Part shown: piece after piece, positions 17,350 through 26,417 of the stretch
Layout of the letters: each line of letters starts with the position of its first letter
How positions within the stretch are numbered: the first letter of the stretch is position 1
NCBI RefSeq assembly: GCF_002926165.1
Contig: NZ_MAGP01000001.1
Location: forward strand, 310,001-374,000
From: Micromonospora chalcea
GTDB taxonomy: Bacteria > Actinomycetota > Actinomycetes > Mycobacteriales > Micromonosporaceae
Length of the DNA: 64,000 bases
Reading direction: 5' to 3'
Notes under the pieces: model-generated
Told to the model about the DNA's origin: nothing
The model's input: only the letters and a program-made list of their open reading frames with translations
Database searches by the model: none
Program-made: the position numbers and the translations under genes

Positions 17350-17373
17350 CACCGGGCCGCAGCGGCGCCGGTG
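17350..17373. terminator. Candidate hairpin terminator
   Basis: CACCGG and CCGGTG enclose an internal GCCGC/GCGGC repeat between two convergent genes. Stem is GC-rich but the loop is tight. Confidence 0.35.
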
Positions 17374-17390
17374 ACCGGCCGGCCGGACGG

Positions 17391-18395
17391 TCAGCCCGTC
17401 AAGCGGGCGACGATGTCGGCGGCCGGGCCCGGCGCGGCGGACGCGAAACCGGTCCCGGCCCACAGGTTCAGCGCCTCGGCGTCACCGAGACGTGCCGCCG
17501 CGGCCCGGATCGGCGCGGTCAGGTGGTGCACCGCCGGATAGGCGACCGGCGCCGCCGCGGAGTAGGCGTCGGTGAAGCGGTTGGCCAGGGCCCGCGCCGG
17601 ATGACCGGTGAACGCCCGGGTGACCACGGTCCGGCGGAAGTCGCCGGAGAGCATCGCGGCGCGCTGCGCCGGCCGTGTACCGGCCTCGTCGGCGAGCAGG
17701 AACGCGGTGCCGCTCTGCACCGCCGCCGCGCCGGCCGCGCGCAGCCCCGCGACATCCTCGGCGGCCGAGGTTCCGCCGGCCACGACGACCGGCAGGTCCG
17801 TGACCGACCGTACGGCGGCGAGCAGGTCCCGCGCCTTGCCGCGCGGCCGGTAGCCGGACGGATCGGTGGTCGAGGCGTGCCCGCCCGCCGTGCCCGCCTG
17901 CGCGACGAGCGCGTCCGGTCCGGCGGCGACCGCCCGGCGGGCCTCGTCGGCCGAGGTGACGGTGATCAGCACGTGGCATCCGGCGCCGCGCAGCGCCCGC
18001 ACCACGCCCGCCGGCGGTACGCCGAACGCGAAGCTCACGAGCGGGACCGCGTACGCCACCGCCAGGTCCACCTTCGCGGCGAAGTGGTCGTCGTCGTGCC
18101 GGCGCGGCGCCGGCAGGTCCACCCCGTACCGCTGTGCCTCCGGCAGCAACAACCGGCGGTACGCCTCCACCCGCGCCGGGTCCGGCTCCGCCGGGGTCGG
18201 CACGAAGATGTTGAGCCCGTACGGCACGCCGGCCGCGCGCGTCGCGCGTACCTGGTCCTCGACGGCCTCGGGGGTCTGGTAGCCGGCGGCGAGGAAGCCG
18301 ACCGAGCCGGCCCGGGCGGCGGCGGTGACCAGCGCCGGGTTCGACGGACCTCCGGCCATCGGGGCGACCACGAGGGGAGGGAGCAGCTCGGTCAT
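17391..18395 (-). CDS. Nitronate monooxygenase (2-nitropropane dioxygenase family)
   Basis: 334-residue FMN-dependent TIM-barrel enzyme. Recognisable parts are the N-terminal VVAPMAGG, the flavin-binding AQAGTAGGH (about 165-175), PVVVAGGTSAAEDV and the C-terminal stretch RFTDAY. The family oxidises alkyl nitronates to carbonyls plus nitrite, and protects cells against toxic nitro compounds such as propionate-3-nitronate. A detoxifying role beside a putative nitrosuccinate pathway is attractive, though these enzymes are common in actinomycetes and it lies several genes away. Confidence 0.88.
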   Translation of the reverse strand: MTELLPPLVVAPMAGGPSNPALVTAAARAGSVGFLAAGYQTPEAVEDQVRATRAAGVPYGLNIFVPTPAEPDPARVEAYRRLLLPEAQRYGVDLPAPRRHDDDHFAAKVDLAVAYAVPLVSFAFGVPPAGVVRALRGAGCHVLITVTSADEARRAVAAGPDALVAQAGTAGGHASTTDPSGYRPRGKARDLLAAVRSVTDLPVVVAGGTSAAEDVAGLRAAGAAAVQSGTAFLLADEAGTRPAQRAAMLSGDFRRTVVTRAFTGHPARALANRFTDAYSAAAPVAYPAVHHLTAPIRAAAARLGDAEALNLWAGTGFASAAPGPAADIVARLTG

Positions 18396-18428
18396 GGCGT
18401 GACCCTACGTCGGTTCCGGACGACAGCG

Positions 18429-18461
18429 AGTGCGGGGAACCCCGTCCAGGGGTTCCCCGCA
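18429..18461 (-). terminator. Strong terminator hairpin after MMPL gene
   Basis: Perfect 14-base arms (18429-18442 and 18448-18461) with a five-base loop, placed directly downstream of the MMPL stop and upstream of the nitronate monooxygenase start. It separates the two leftward genes. Confidence 0.8.
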
Positions 18462-18478
18462 CCCTGTGGGGGAAGGGC

Positions 18479-20653
18479 TCAGATCCGGGCCGCTTCCTCG
18501 ACCCCGGCCGGGGGAACCGGGGCCGTCTTCGCCCGCCGTCCGGGCATCCACCAGTTGGCCTTGCCGCACAGCTCCATCACGGCCGGGACGAGGATCATCC
18601 GGACGATGGTGGCGTCGACGAACACCGCCACCGCCATGCCCAGGCCGACCTGCTTGACCGAGACGTCGGGGCCGAGCATGCCGGTGGTGAACACGGCGAT
18701 CATGATGGCGGCTGCCGCCGTGATCACCTTGGCGGTACGGGCCAGACCGCGGGTCACGGCACGGCGGGTGTCGCCGGTGCGCTCGTACTCCTCACGGATC
18801 CGCGAGATCAGGAAGACCTCGTAGTCCATGGAGAGGCCGAACAGCAGCGGGAACATCATCATCGGCACCCATGTCGTGATCGGCATGGAGGTGGGGAAGC
18901 CGAGGGCGGACCCGAGCCAACCCCACTGCACGATCGCCACCAGCACACCGAACGAGGCGCCGATGGACAGCAGGTTCATCACCGCCGCCTGCAGCGCGAT
19001 CGTGACCGACCGCACCAGCACGACGAGCAGCAGCAGGGACAGCAGGATGACCACGGTGATCATCACGGGCAGCCGGGAGCTGGTCTCCTCGGCGAGGTCG
19101 ATCGCGCCGGCGTTCGGGCCGCCGAGATAGACCTCGCGGCCGCCGGACGCCGCGGGGAGCACGTCGTCGCGCAGCTTGTGCACCAGGTCCGCGGTGGCCT
19201 CGTCCTGGGCGCCGGTGCGGGGGAAGGCCATGAAGACGGCGGCCTGCCCGTCCTGGCTGATCCGGGGCGGCGTCGCGTACGCCACGCCCTCGGTGCCGCT
19301 CACCGCGGCGACGACCGGACCGAGGTCGCTGTTTCCGTCGCCGACCTCGGCGGCGAAGATCAGGGGAGCGCCGTAGCCGGGGCCGAAGCCCTCGGACAGG
19401 ATCTCGTACGAGGTGTAGCTGCTGCGGTCGCGGGGCTGGACGCTGGCGTCGGGCAGGCTCAGCCGCATCGACAGCAGCGGCGCGGTCAGCACCAGCAGGA
19501 TGGCGGTTGCCCCGAGCGCGGCGATGACCGGGCGGCGCTGCACCACGCCGGCCCAGCGTTCCGCGAGCGTGCGGCGCTCCTGCTTCGGCGCGTCGGAGCC
19601 GGCCTGCCGAAGGGGGCCCCGGCGCGGTACGCGCAGACCCTGGATCTTGTAGCCGGCGAAGCCCAGGAAGGCCGGCATCAGCGTGACCGCGGCGATCATC
19701 GTCACCAGCACCGTCGCCGAGGCCCCGAGCGCGACGCCGTTCATCATCTTCTGGCCCATGGCGATCAGGCCCAGCAGCGCGATCATCACGGTGGTGCCCG
19801 CGAAGAGGACCGCGTGACCGGCGGTGGTGATGGCCTTGACCGTGGCGCTCTCGGGATCGTCCCCCTCCACCAGGCTGTCCTTGAAGCGGGTGAGGATGAA
19901 CAACGCGTAGTCGATGCCGACGCCGAGGCCGATCAGCACGGCGATGAGCACCGTGAAGTCCGGTGAGGGGACGAGGTGTCCGACGAGCTTCATCAGCGCG
20001 ACGCCGCCGAGCACCGCCAGCAGCGCGGTGACGATCGGCAGGCCCATCGCCACCAGCGAGCCGAACGCGAGGAACAGGATCACCGCGGCGGTCACCACGC
20101 CGACCGCCTCGGCCGGACCCTGCGGGGGCGTCTCCGCCTTCTCCGCCCGCTCGCCGCCCAGCCCCAGTGTCACGCCGTCGCCGGAGGCGTCCTTGACCGT
20201 GTCGACGAGTGGCTTGGCCTCGGCCTTCTCCACGTCCATCGAGGTCAGCGGGATCGTCGTCCGGGCGATGCGGCGGTCGGCGGTGACCAGGTTGCGGTCG
20301 TCGTAGGGCGAGACGATCGGCCCGGTCACCGGTGAGGCGTCCAGGTCGGAGATGACCTTCTCGATCTTCTGCCGCGCCGCCGGGTCGTCGATGCCCCGCT
20401 CGGCCTTGATGGCCAGAGTGAGCGTGTCGCCCCGCTGCTCGGGGAAGTGCTTCTCGATCAGGGCCTGCGCCCGTGCGGAATGGGAGTCCCCGCCGGAGTA
20501 GACGTTGTCCGGGGCGGCGCCGTAGCGGAAGCCCAGGAACGCCAGGGCGATGACGCCGACGATCCAGGTCAGGAGCACCAGTCGACGACGCCGGTAACAG
20601 AACCGCGCCAATCCCGCCAGAGCTCCGTCTGTGCGGGGAGTCTCGGTAGGCAT
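18479..20653 (-). CDS. MMPL-family RND transporter
   Basis: About 724 residues with the MmpL/RND layout: one N-terminal membrane helix (LVLLTWIVGVIALAFLGF), a large outer loop, a five-to-six helix bundle near residues 180-340, a second outer loop and a final helix bundle from about 530. It probably exports a lipophilic metabolite or lipid using the proton gradient, and could export farnesylated product. Two adjacent ATGs follow a GAGGAG site; the second (20653) has better spacing than the first (20656). Confidence 0.9.
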   Translation of the reverse strand: MPTETPRTDGALAGLARFCYRRRRLVLLTWIVGVIALAFLGFRYGAAPDNVYSGGDSHSARAQALIEKHFPEQRGDTLTLAIKAERGIDDPAARQKIEKVISDLDASPVTGPIVSPYDDRNLVTADRRIARTTIPLTSMDVEKAEAKPLVDTVKDASGDGVTLGLGGERAEKAETPPQGPAEAVGVVTAAVILFLAFGSLVAMGLPIVTALLAVLGGVALMKLVGHLVPSPDFTVLIAVLIGLGVGIDYALFILTRFKDSLVEGDDPESATVKAITTAGHAVLFAGTTVMIALLGLIAMGQKMMNGVALGASATVLVTMIAAVTLMPAFLGFAGYKIQGLRVPRRGPLRQAGSDAPKQERRTLAERWAGVVQRRPVIAALGATAILLVLTAPLLSMRLSLPDASVQPRDRSSYTSYEILSEGFGPGYGAPLIFAAEVGDGNSDLGPVVAAVSGTEGVAYATPPRISQDGQAAVFMAFPRTGAQDEATADLVHKLRDDVLPAASGGREVYLGGPNAGAIDLAEETSSRLPVMITVVILLSLLLLVVLVRSVTIALQAAVMNLLSIGASFGVLVAIVQWGWLGSALGFPTSMPITTWVPMMMFPLLFGLSMDYEVFLISRIREEYERTGDTRRAVTRGLARTAKVITAAAAIMIAVFTTGMLGPDVSVKQVGLGMAVAVFVDATIVRMILVPAVMELCGKANWWMPGRRAKTAPVPPAGVEEAARI

Positions 20654-20656
20654 CAT

Positions 20657-21203
20657 CTTCTCCTCAAGTCAATAAGCGCTCTACCTAATGGTCGTGAACA
20701 GGCACTTCTGTGTCGCCGTACGGATGCAGGCACTTCCTGGACGTCGCTACCACGGTTGCGGTACTCCATTTGCAGTACACCTGTCGGTATCCGGTCAGCG
20801 CCGTATCCTGCGCTTTCTCTGTCGGCAGAGCGGTGCGGTGACCCGCCGCCGTCGACCGCCCGCGGGAGCGGTCGCGTCCGGGCCGGGCAGGAGTGACGCC
20901 GTGTTCCGGGCGGAGCTTGTTTCACCTGGTCACGATGGTGCTGGACGTTCGGCCGGCCGGTCCGGGACGGTCCGCGGCGAGGGCTGTTTCGGTCATGCGT
21001 GCGAGTTCTGCCAATCGTGGCATTGTTTAGGTAAGTCCGATATCAGCGGGATGCTGCCTGATATATGACGGCTGCGCCGGGGCCTGCCGGATAGTTATGA
21101 TGAGCGACGACGGTGATCGATGGCAAATGTGGTTGCTGTGGGGTAGCGTCATCGACCGAGTCCAGGCTTTTCTTGAGCTGTGTGCGCATATTCCGGGGGG
21201 ATT
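20657..21203. other. 547-base intergenic region upstream of divergent MMPL and LuxR genes
   Basis: No convincing gene: the small open frames here lack family features and ribosome sites. The part near 21,000-21,200 is less GC-rich than the genes. It holds one inverted repeat (listed separately) and must carry promoters for both flanking genes. Confidence 0.6.
21040..21064. promoter_or_regulatory. Candidate operator upstream of LuxR-type gene
   Basis: Inverted repeat ATATCAG-N11-CTGATAT about 140 bases before the LuxR start, in an AT-richer stretch. Could bind one of the two LuxR-type regulators. Not seen elsewhere in the window. Confidence 0.3.
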
Positions 21204-23273
21204 ATGACAACGGGACGGCCGCGGGAGTACGAGGCGACAGCCGCAGCACGAAATCCGGTGTGCGCCGCCGGGGGGCCGGTGTCCCAGCCGGGGGGCGGAG
21301 GGAGCGACGAGCAGGTCCTGCGCGAGATCCTCGGGGTCGACGTGCACCGCGAGCTGATTGACTTCGCGGGCGGTGCCGGCGGAAATCCGCACCTGGTCGC
21401 CGAACTGGCGCGCGGGCTCGCCGAAGAGGGATTGATCCGGGAGAGAAATGGTCGGGCGGAATTGGTTTCCCGTCGAATTCCCCGGCGTGTGCTGAGTTTT
21501 GTCATGCGGCGATTGAATGACGTGAGCGCCGGCTGCCAGCAGTTTCTGAAGGTTGCCGCCGCATTGGGCAGATCCTTCATGCTGGAGGACGTCTCGAGAA
21601 TGCTGGGCAGATCGTCGGCGGCCCTGCTCCCGCCGGTGGACGAGGCGATCGCCTCGGGCTTCGTCGTGGCCGCCGAGCATCAGCTCGCCTTTCAGAGCGA
21701 TTTCCTGCTGCGCGGCATCATCGAGGCCATTCCCGGGCCCGCCCGCGACGCCTTACGACGTGAGGCGATGAGCCTTTCCGGGCGACGCAGCCCGGTGGCC
21801 GACCGGAATCGCCGGATGGACGCCGCGACTGCCGCGCCGGTGAGCGCGGCCGGAGAGGACGCCACCGGATCCTGTTCCCGCGCGCACCGCCTGATCATGA
21901 GCGGGAACGCCGAGGCCGGCGTCCGTGTCGCCGAGGCGGTTCTCGCCGGCCCGGCCGCGTCGCCCGCCGCCCGGCGTGACGCGCAGGCGTGTCTGGTGCT
22001 GGCCGATCTCCTGCTCGGCGGCGAGGGCACCGATCCGCTGACCGAGGCGATCCTGCGGGAACGCGACGCCGAGTCCGGTGACGCCGCGCTGGCGATGGCG
22101 CTGACCGCCCGGTCCACCGGGCTGTGGTCGGCGGGAAAGCTGGCCGACGGCCTGGAGCTGGGACGGGCGGCGGTGCGGGCCGGCGCGGAGGCCGAACCGG
22201 TGTGGCGTCTGCACGCCCAGCTCGCGCTCGCCGGCAAACTCGCGAACCTGCGTGAGTTCGACGAGGCCGAGGCGCTGATCAACGAGGCGGAGGCCGGCCT
22301 GCGCGGACTACCCGCGCCGATCTGGACGGCCGCGCCGGCGGTGATGCGGTCCCGGCTGCTGCTGCAGGCCGGGCGGATCGGGGACGCGCGCCGGGAGGCG
22401 GGGCTGGCCACCGCCGCCGTGGCCGGGGACGCGGTGCCCATGCTGCGGCCCCTCGCCTACGCGGTGCTCAGCACCGCCTCCTTCTACATGGGCGACGTGC
22501 CCGCCGCGATCGAGTACCTCAGGCGGGGGCAGGAGGACGCGGACCGCCACGTGGTCCTCGACTCGGTGCAGTACTCGTGGGCGGAAGTGCTGATCACGGT
22601 CAAGCAGGAGGGCCCGCGGGCCGCCGCCCGGCTGCTGGCGGGCAAGCACCGCCGCCTGCCGACGCGACGCCGCCTGTACGTCGAGGTGCCGAGCGCCGCC
22701 GCCTTCCTGGTCCTGCTCGCCCGCGACGTGGACGACCGTGACCTCGAACGCCGCGTCCTCGCCACGGTGGACGGGCTGGCCGCCGACAATCCCGGGATCC
22801 AGGTCGTCAGCCTCACCGCCATGCACGCCCACGCGCTGGCGAACAGCGCCCCGGCGGCTCTGGCGCTCATCATCGTGCAGTCACGGGACCCGATCTCGGT
22901 GGCGCTGGCCACTGAGGAGCTCGCCAAGCTCTACGCCGCGCAGGCCCAGGCGGGGGGACGGCCGGTGACGCCGGCCCGCGCCGAGGAAACCGGCGTCCCA
23001 CCGGCGAGCTGCTGGTCGACCCTGTCCGACATGGAGCAGCGGATCGCCTACCTGGTGAGCGTGGGCCTGACGAACCGGCAGATCGCCAAGCAGGTCCACC
23101 TGTCCGCGCACACCGTCAACTACCACCTGCGGAAGGTCTACCGGAAGCTGGGCTTCAACACCCGGGCCGAGCTGGCGCACGCCGCGGCCACCTACTCCAG
23201 CCGTGCGGCGATCTATTCGATGACCGGCGAGCCGGACTGGGACACGGGCTCCGTGACCGGCAAGGCCAGCTGA
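21204..23273 (+). CDS. LuxR-family regulator lacking the N-terminal ATPase (LAL-like)
   Basis: 689 residues. It starts directly in the segment that in LAL regulators follows the ATPase (GGAGGNPHLVAELARG near residue 47), continues through helical repeats and ends in a LuxR helix-turn-helix at about 600-660 (LTNRQIAKQVHLSAHTVNYH). No Walker A or B motif is present, whereas intact LALs are about 900 residues. Start ATG 21204 has a GGGGG ribosome-like stretch. A TTA codon at 21753-21755 (codon 184) makes translation dependent on the rare leucine tRNA. Likely a pathway regulator beside the mevalonate operon. Confidence 0.85.
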   Translation: MTTGRPREYEATAAARNPVCAAGGPVSQPGGGGSDEQVLREILGVDVHRELIDFAGGAGGNPHLVAELARGLAEEGLIRERNGRAELVSRRIPRRVLSFVMRRLNDVSAGCQQFLKVAAALGRSFMLEDVSRMLGRSSAALLPPVDEAIASGFVVAAEHQLAFQSDFLLRGIIEAIPGPARDALRREAMSLSGRRSPVADRNRRMDAATAAPVSAAGEDATGSCSRAHRLIMSGNAEAGVRVAEAVLAGPAASPAARRDAQACLVLADLLLGGEGTDPLTEAILRERDAESGDAALAMALTARSTGLWSAGKLADGLELGRAAVRAGAEAEPVWRLHAQLALAGKLANLREFDEAEALINEAEAGLRGLPAPIWTAAPAVMRSRLLLQAGRIGDARREAGLATAAVAGDAVPMLRPLAYAVLSTASFYMGDVPAAIEYLRRGQEDADRHVVLDSVQYSWAEVLITVKQEGPRAAARLLAGKHRRLPTRRRLYVEVPSAAAFLVLLARDVDDRDLERRVLATVDGLAADNPGIQVVSLTAMHAHALANSAPAALALIIVQSRDPISVALATEELAKLYAAQAQAGGRPVTPARAEETGVPPASCWSTLSDMEQRIAYLVSVGLTNRQIAKQVHLSAHTVNYHLRKVYRKLGFNTRAELAHAAATYSSRAAIYSMTGEPDWDTGSVTGKAS

Positions 23274-23282
23274 ACCGCGTCT

Positions 23283-23345
23283 CCGGCGTCCGCCGGCTGA
23301 ACCGCGCCCGTCCGCCGGACGGCCCGCTCAGCCGGCGGACGCCGG
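23283..23345. terminator. Large nested bidirectional terminator
   Basis: Perfect 18-base arms (23283-23300 and 23328-23345) enclose a second small hairpin (CCGTCC/GGACGG). It lies between two convergent LuxR-type genes and its right arm covers the last codons and stop of the leftward one. Confidence 0.75.
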
Positions 23346-26015
23346 CTGGCGTGGGGTGGCCAGCGCCGGCCGGACCGCCTCGTGCGCGATGAAGCAGCGG
23401 GTCAGTTCGACCCGGCTGTTGATGTCGAGCTTGGAGAAGACGCGCCGCAGGTGGCTGTCGACGGTGTGCGGGGACAGGAACAGCGAGCTCGCCGCCTCAC
23501 GGTTGGTCATCCCGTCCACGATGGCCCGCACGACCCGCAGCTCCGCGCTGGTCAGGCTCTCCCACCCGGACCGGGGCCGGTCCGGGACCAGCGGGCGGAC
23601 GTTGTGCGCGGGCACACCACGCAGCTCGGCCTCCACGCGGTCCAGGTCGCGTCGCGCGCCGCACTCGCGGTAGGCGTCCGCCGCGGCTTCGAGGAGCCGG
23701 ATGGCCTCGGCCCGGTCCCGGGTGCCCCCGGCCGCGTCCTCCACCGCGCCGGCCGCGGCCAGCGTACGGCCGGCGAGCCGGTGCAGATCCGCGGCCCGCA
23801 GCAGTGCCGCCGGATCGTCGCGCAGCAGACCCGCGGCGTGCTCGGCCGCCGCCGCCAGCGACTGGACGAACGGATTGCCGCGGGCGACGCGCCGGGCGAC
23901 CTCCACGGCCCGCTCGGCCTCCGCGTCGAGCCCGGCCCGGCGGGCGTGGCGGACGAGCGCCGCCGCCGCGGCCGGCGCCTCGGTGAACAGCAGCGGATCG
24001 GGTACGACCTGCCCGGCGACGTTGATCAACGTCTGCACCATCATCGCCGGACGGCCGCTGGCCGCGTGGAACCGGGCCAGCGCCCAGTCCATCCGCGCCG
24101 TGTCGTCGGCGCCGGCCAGCCGCTCGGCCGCCCGCAACTGGTCGCTGGCCGTGGCGAGGTCACCGCGGTGCACGCTCAGGTGGGCCAGGACCAGGCGCGC
24201 CGGTACGCAGTCGGCCGGCCGGGCGCGATCGGCGGCTCGCAGCGCCGCCTCCGCCTCGGCGCGCGCCTCCTCCAGCCGTCCCGCCGCGGCCAGCAGCTCG
24301 GCCCGGTGGCCGCGCCGGAGCGTCTCCGAGCCGGTGTGGCAGGACTCCCGCGTCGTCGGCCGTACGGTGTCCAGCACCGCCTGCGCCTCGTCGCGCTGAT
24401 CGGCCGCGGCCAGTGCCCGGACCAGCCAGGTCCACAGCGGCCGCCCGCCGGGCGCGCAGCCCGGCGACGGGGTCCCGGGCTCCGGCCCGGCGGGCGACGC
24501 GCCGCCCAGGCGCTTCGTGACGTCCGCGAGCGCCCGGTCCAGCTTGGCCCGGTCCAGCTCGCACACGTCGTGGCGGGCGCGCGTGCGCCGCAGGAAGCCG
24601 GCCGCCAGGCGGTGGCTGCCGGCGGCCCGCATGCCGTGGCCCAGTTCGAGCACGAGTTGCGTCTCGACGTCCGCCGGGAGGTCGCGGCGCAGGATCACCT
24701 CCGCGAGGCGGCCGGCCTCGGTGGGCCGTCCCGCCCCGGCCAGCAGGCGCAGCGCACGGGCCAGCGCCCGCGGCGCCTCGGCGGACCTGTTCTCCAGGTG
24801 GGACACGGCCTCCGCCACCACCTCGTCGCATCCGCACCGGCCGGAGCGCGGCGCCGGCCCGGCCGCCGCGACGGGCATCGCCGCCTCCGGCGCGGAGCGG
24901 GCGACACGTACGCCGGCGGGGGAGTGGGGCGGACCGAGCCGCCCGCGCGGGGCCGGGCCGTCCGCCACGTCGCCCGCCGCCGGCGCGGCGGCGGGCTCGG
25001 CGCGCTCCGGTCGCGGGTACGCGGCGTGCCGAAGCGCCTCGCCGACGACCTGGTGGGCGAAGGTCAGCTGCGCGCCGTCGCGCCGCAGCAGCCCGACCCG
25101 TACCGCCTCGTCGATCGCGGCGGACACGTCGGCGGCCGGCCCGTCGAGCAGGCCCGTGACCCGGTCGGCGGGGAACGTGTGGCCGAGCCGGCCGGCGGCC
25201 GCGAGCAGGCGCCGCAGCGGGGGCGGCATCTCCTCCAGCAGCCCGTGGACGGCGGTGAGGACACCGTCGGGCAGCCCGTCGGACACCACCGACGCGGCAC
25301 CGTCCACGATGATCATCTGGCCGGCCTTGATGAACGCGCTGAACACGTTCTCCATCACCTTCGGGTTGCCGCCGCAGCGGGCCGCCCAGCGCAGGACGGA
25401 GGCGTCCGGCCGGGCGCCGAGCACGCCGGCGCACAGGTCGGCCACCGCCTCCTCGCCCGGCTCGCGCAGCCGTACCCGTACCGCGACGTGCTCGGCCAGC
25501 CAGTCGACGGCGTGCTGGGCGATCGACCCGGCGGCGACCGGCCGTCGGGCCAGCAGCCAGAGCACCGGCGAGGACGCCAGCCGCGGCACGAGTCCGCGCA
25601 GGGCGAGGGCGCTGACGTCGTCGATGCGCTGGGCGTCGTCCAGGGCGACCACGAGCGGACGCCGGCGCGCCGCGACCTCGACCAGATCGCCGACCCGGTC
25701 GATCAGCCAGAACGGGTTGGCGCCCGGGACGGCGAGCTGCTCGACCGCCGCTTCGCCGGGCATCGCGTGGCGCAGGAAATTGACCAGCAGGTGAACGGGC
25801 ACCGGCTGGTCCGTGACGCTTGCCCGCCCGGCCACCACTGTCAGCCCGCGGGCTGCCGCCTCCAGGCCGGTGACCTTCAGCAGGTGGGTCTTGCCGATGC
25901 CGAACGGCCCGTCGACCACGACGCAGCCGCCGGAACCCCGCACGGTGGCGTCGAGCAGTTCCCCCAATGAGGACAATTCCCGCTCGCGCCCCGCCATGCG
26001 ATTCATGATGACCAT
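23328..26015 (-). CDS. LAL-type LuxR regulator with intact ATPase
   Basis: 895 residues. Walker A is GPFGIGKT near residue 36, Walker B LVVALDDAQ near 125, then a long helical region and a C-terminal LuxR helix-turn-helix at about 830-880 (MTNREAASSLFLSPHTVDSH). Members of this family are large ATP-binding activators, often pathway-specific. The first ATG (26015) follows AGAGGAAA at good spacing; two further in-frame ATGs follow at once. It converges on the truncated LuxR gene and is divergent from the mevalonate operon, so it may respond to or control that promoter region. Confidence 0.9.
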   Translation of the reverse strand: MVIMNRMAGRERELSSLGELLDATVRGSGGCVVVDGPFGIGKTHLLKVTGLEAAARGLTVVAGRASVTDQPVPVHLLVNFLRHAMPGEAAVEQLAVPGANPFWLIDRVGDLVEVAARRRPLVVALDDAQRIDDVSALALRGLVPRLASSPVLWLLARRPVAAGSIAQHAVDWLAEHVAVRVRLREPGEEAVADLCAGVLGARPDASVLRWAARCGGNPKVMENVFSAFIKAGQMIIVDGAASVVSDGLPDGVLTAVHGLLEEMPPPLRRLLAAAGRLGHTFPADRVTGLLDGPAADVSAAIDEAVRVGLLRRDGAQLTFAHQVVGEALRHAAYPRPERAEPAAAPAAGDVADGPAPRGRLGPPHSPAGVRVARSAPEAAMPVAAAGPAPRSGRCGCDEVVAEAVSHLENRSAEAPRALARALRLLAGAGRPTEAGRLAEVILRRDLPADVETQLVLELGHGMRAAGSHRLAAGFLRRTRARHDVCELDRAKLDRALADVTKRLGGASPAGPEPGTPSPGCAPGGRPLWTWLVRALAAADQRDEAQAVLDTVRPTTRESCHTGSETLRRGHRAELLAAAGRLEEARAEAEAALRAADRARPADCVPARLVLAHLSVHRGDLATASDQLRAAERLAGADDTARMDWALARFHAASGRPAMMVQTLINVAGQVVPDPLLFTEAPAAAAALVRHARRAGLDAEAERAVEVARRVARGNPFVQSLAAAAEHAAGLLRDDPAALLRAADLHRLAGRTLAAAGAVEDAAGGTRDRAEAIRLLEAAADAYRECGARRDLDRVEAELRGVPAHNVRPLVPDRPRSGWESLTSAELRVVRAIVDGMTNREAASSLFLSPHTVDSHLRRVFSKLDINSRVELTRCFIAHEAVRPALATPRQPASAG

Positions 26016-26087
26016 CCCGTTTTTCCTCTGCTGAATCGTCCGACGCGCGCCGCGAGTCGAGGTCCTCGGGCGTTCGACCGTCTGTTC

Positions 26088-26105
26088 TGGACAGTTGAAC
26101 GCCGG
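26088..26105. repeat. 18-base exact repeat, copy 1
   Basis: Same orientation and sequence as 41069-41086. Purpose unknown; both copies are intergenic. Confidence 0.7.
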
Positions 26106-26170
26106 ATCGGTGCGGGCTACTCAGTTATACGGGATCTGCGGCCGTTCGTCGGCGACGTCGCTGGCAGCGC

Positions 26171-26192
26171 CCACTACTCGCGTGAGTAGTGG
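26171..26192. promoter_or_regulatory. Pathway palindrome, site A (mevalonate operon)
   Basis: CACTACT-N6-AGTAGTG with further outer C/G pairing (nine-base arms around GCGT). The box TTACTGT at 26212-26218 starts 30.5 bases from its centre, so the palindrome lies where an activator would touch the -35 region. The 13 bases around the box are identical to those at site B. Read as the operator of the cluster's activator. Confidence 0.75.
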
Positions 26193-26417
26193 GCACGGTG
26201 ACGGAGCGCGATTACTGTCAGGCCATGCCGGAATCGGCATGCCGGCGCGGACGAAATGGCGGCGCCGATGGGGAGATCGGCGTCGTTTCCGCGCCGGCGC
26301 GACCGTCCGGAACGGAATCGACTGATCGCGGCTCGACGTGACTGGTCCAGCGAATCCAGGGGAGTCCGAGATGCGTGAGTGTAATGGTGAATGCCGCCTC
26401 GATCGGGAGACCCGGGC

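Larger units (their letters stand above)
26016..26417. other. 402-base divergent control region of LAL gene and mevalonate operon
   Basis: No gene is visible. It holds the pathway palindrome at 26171-26192, a -10-like box at 26212 and one copy of an 18-base sequence (TGGACAGTTGAACGCCGG, 26088-26105) that recurs at 41069-41086. The mevalonate-operon transcript should begin about 190 bases before its first start codon. Confidence 0.6.

Noticed and set aside
18479-20653. MMPL protein as mycolic-acid type lipid exporter
   Set aside because: Fold is clear but nothing here involves mycolate; left as a general exporter.
20688-21068. Small open frame in the gap before the LuxR gene
   Set aside because: No ribosome site, no domain, and it overlaps likely regulatory DNA.
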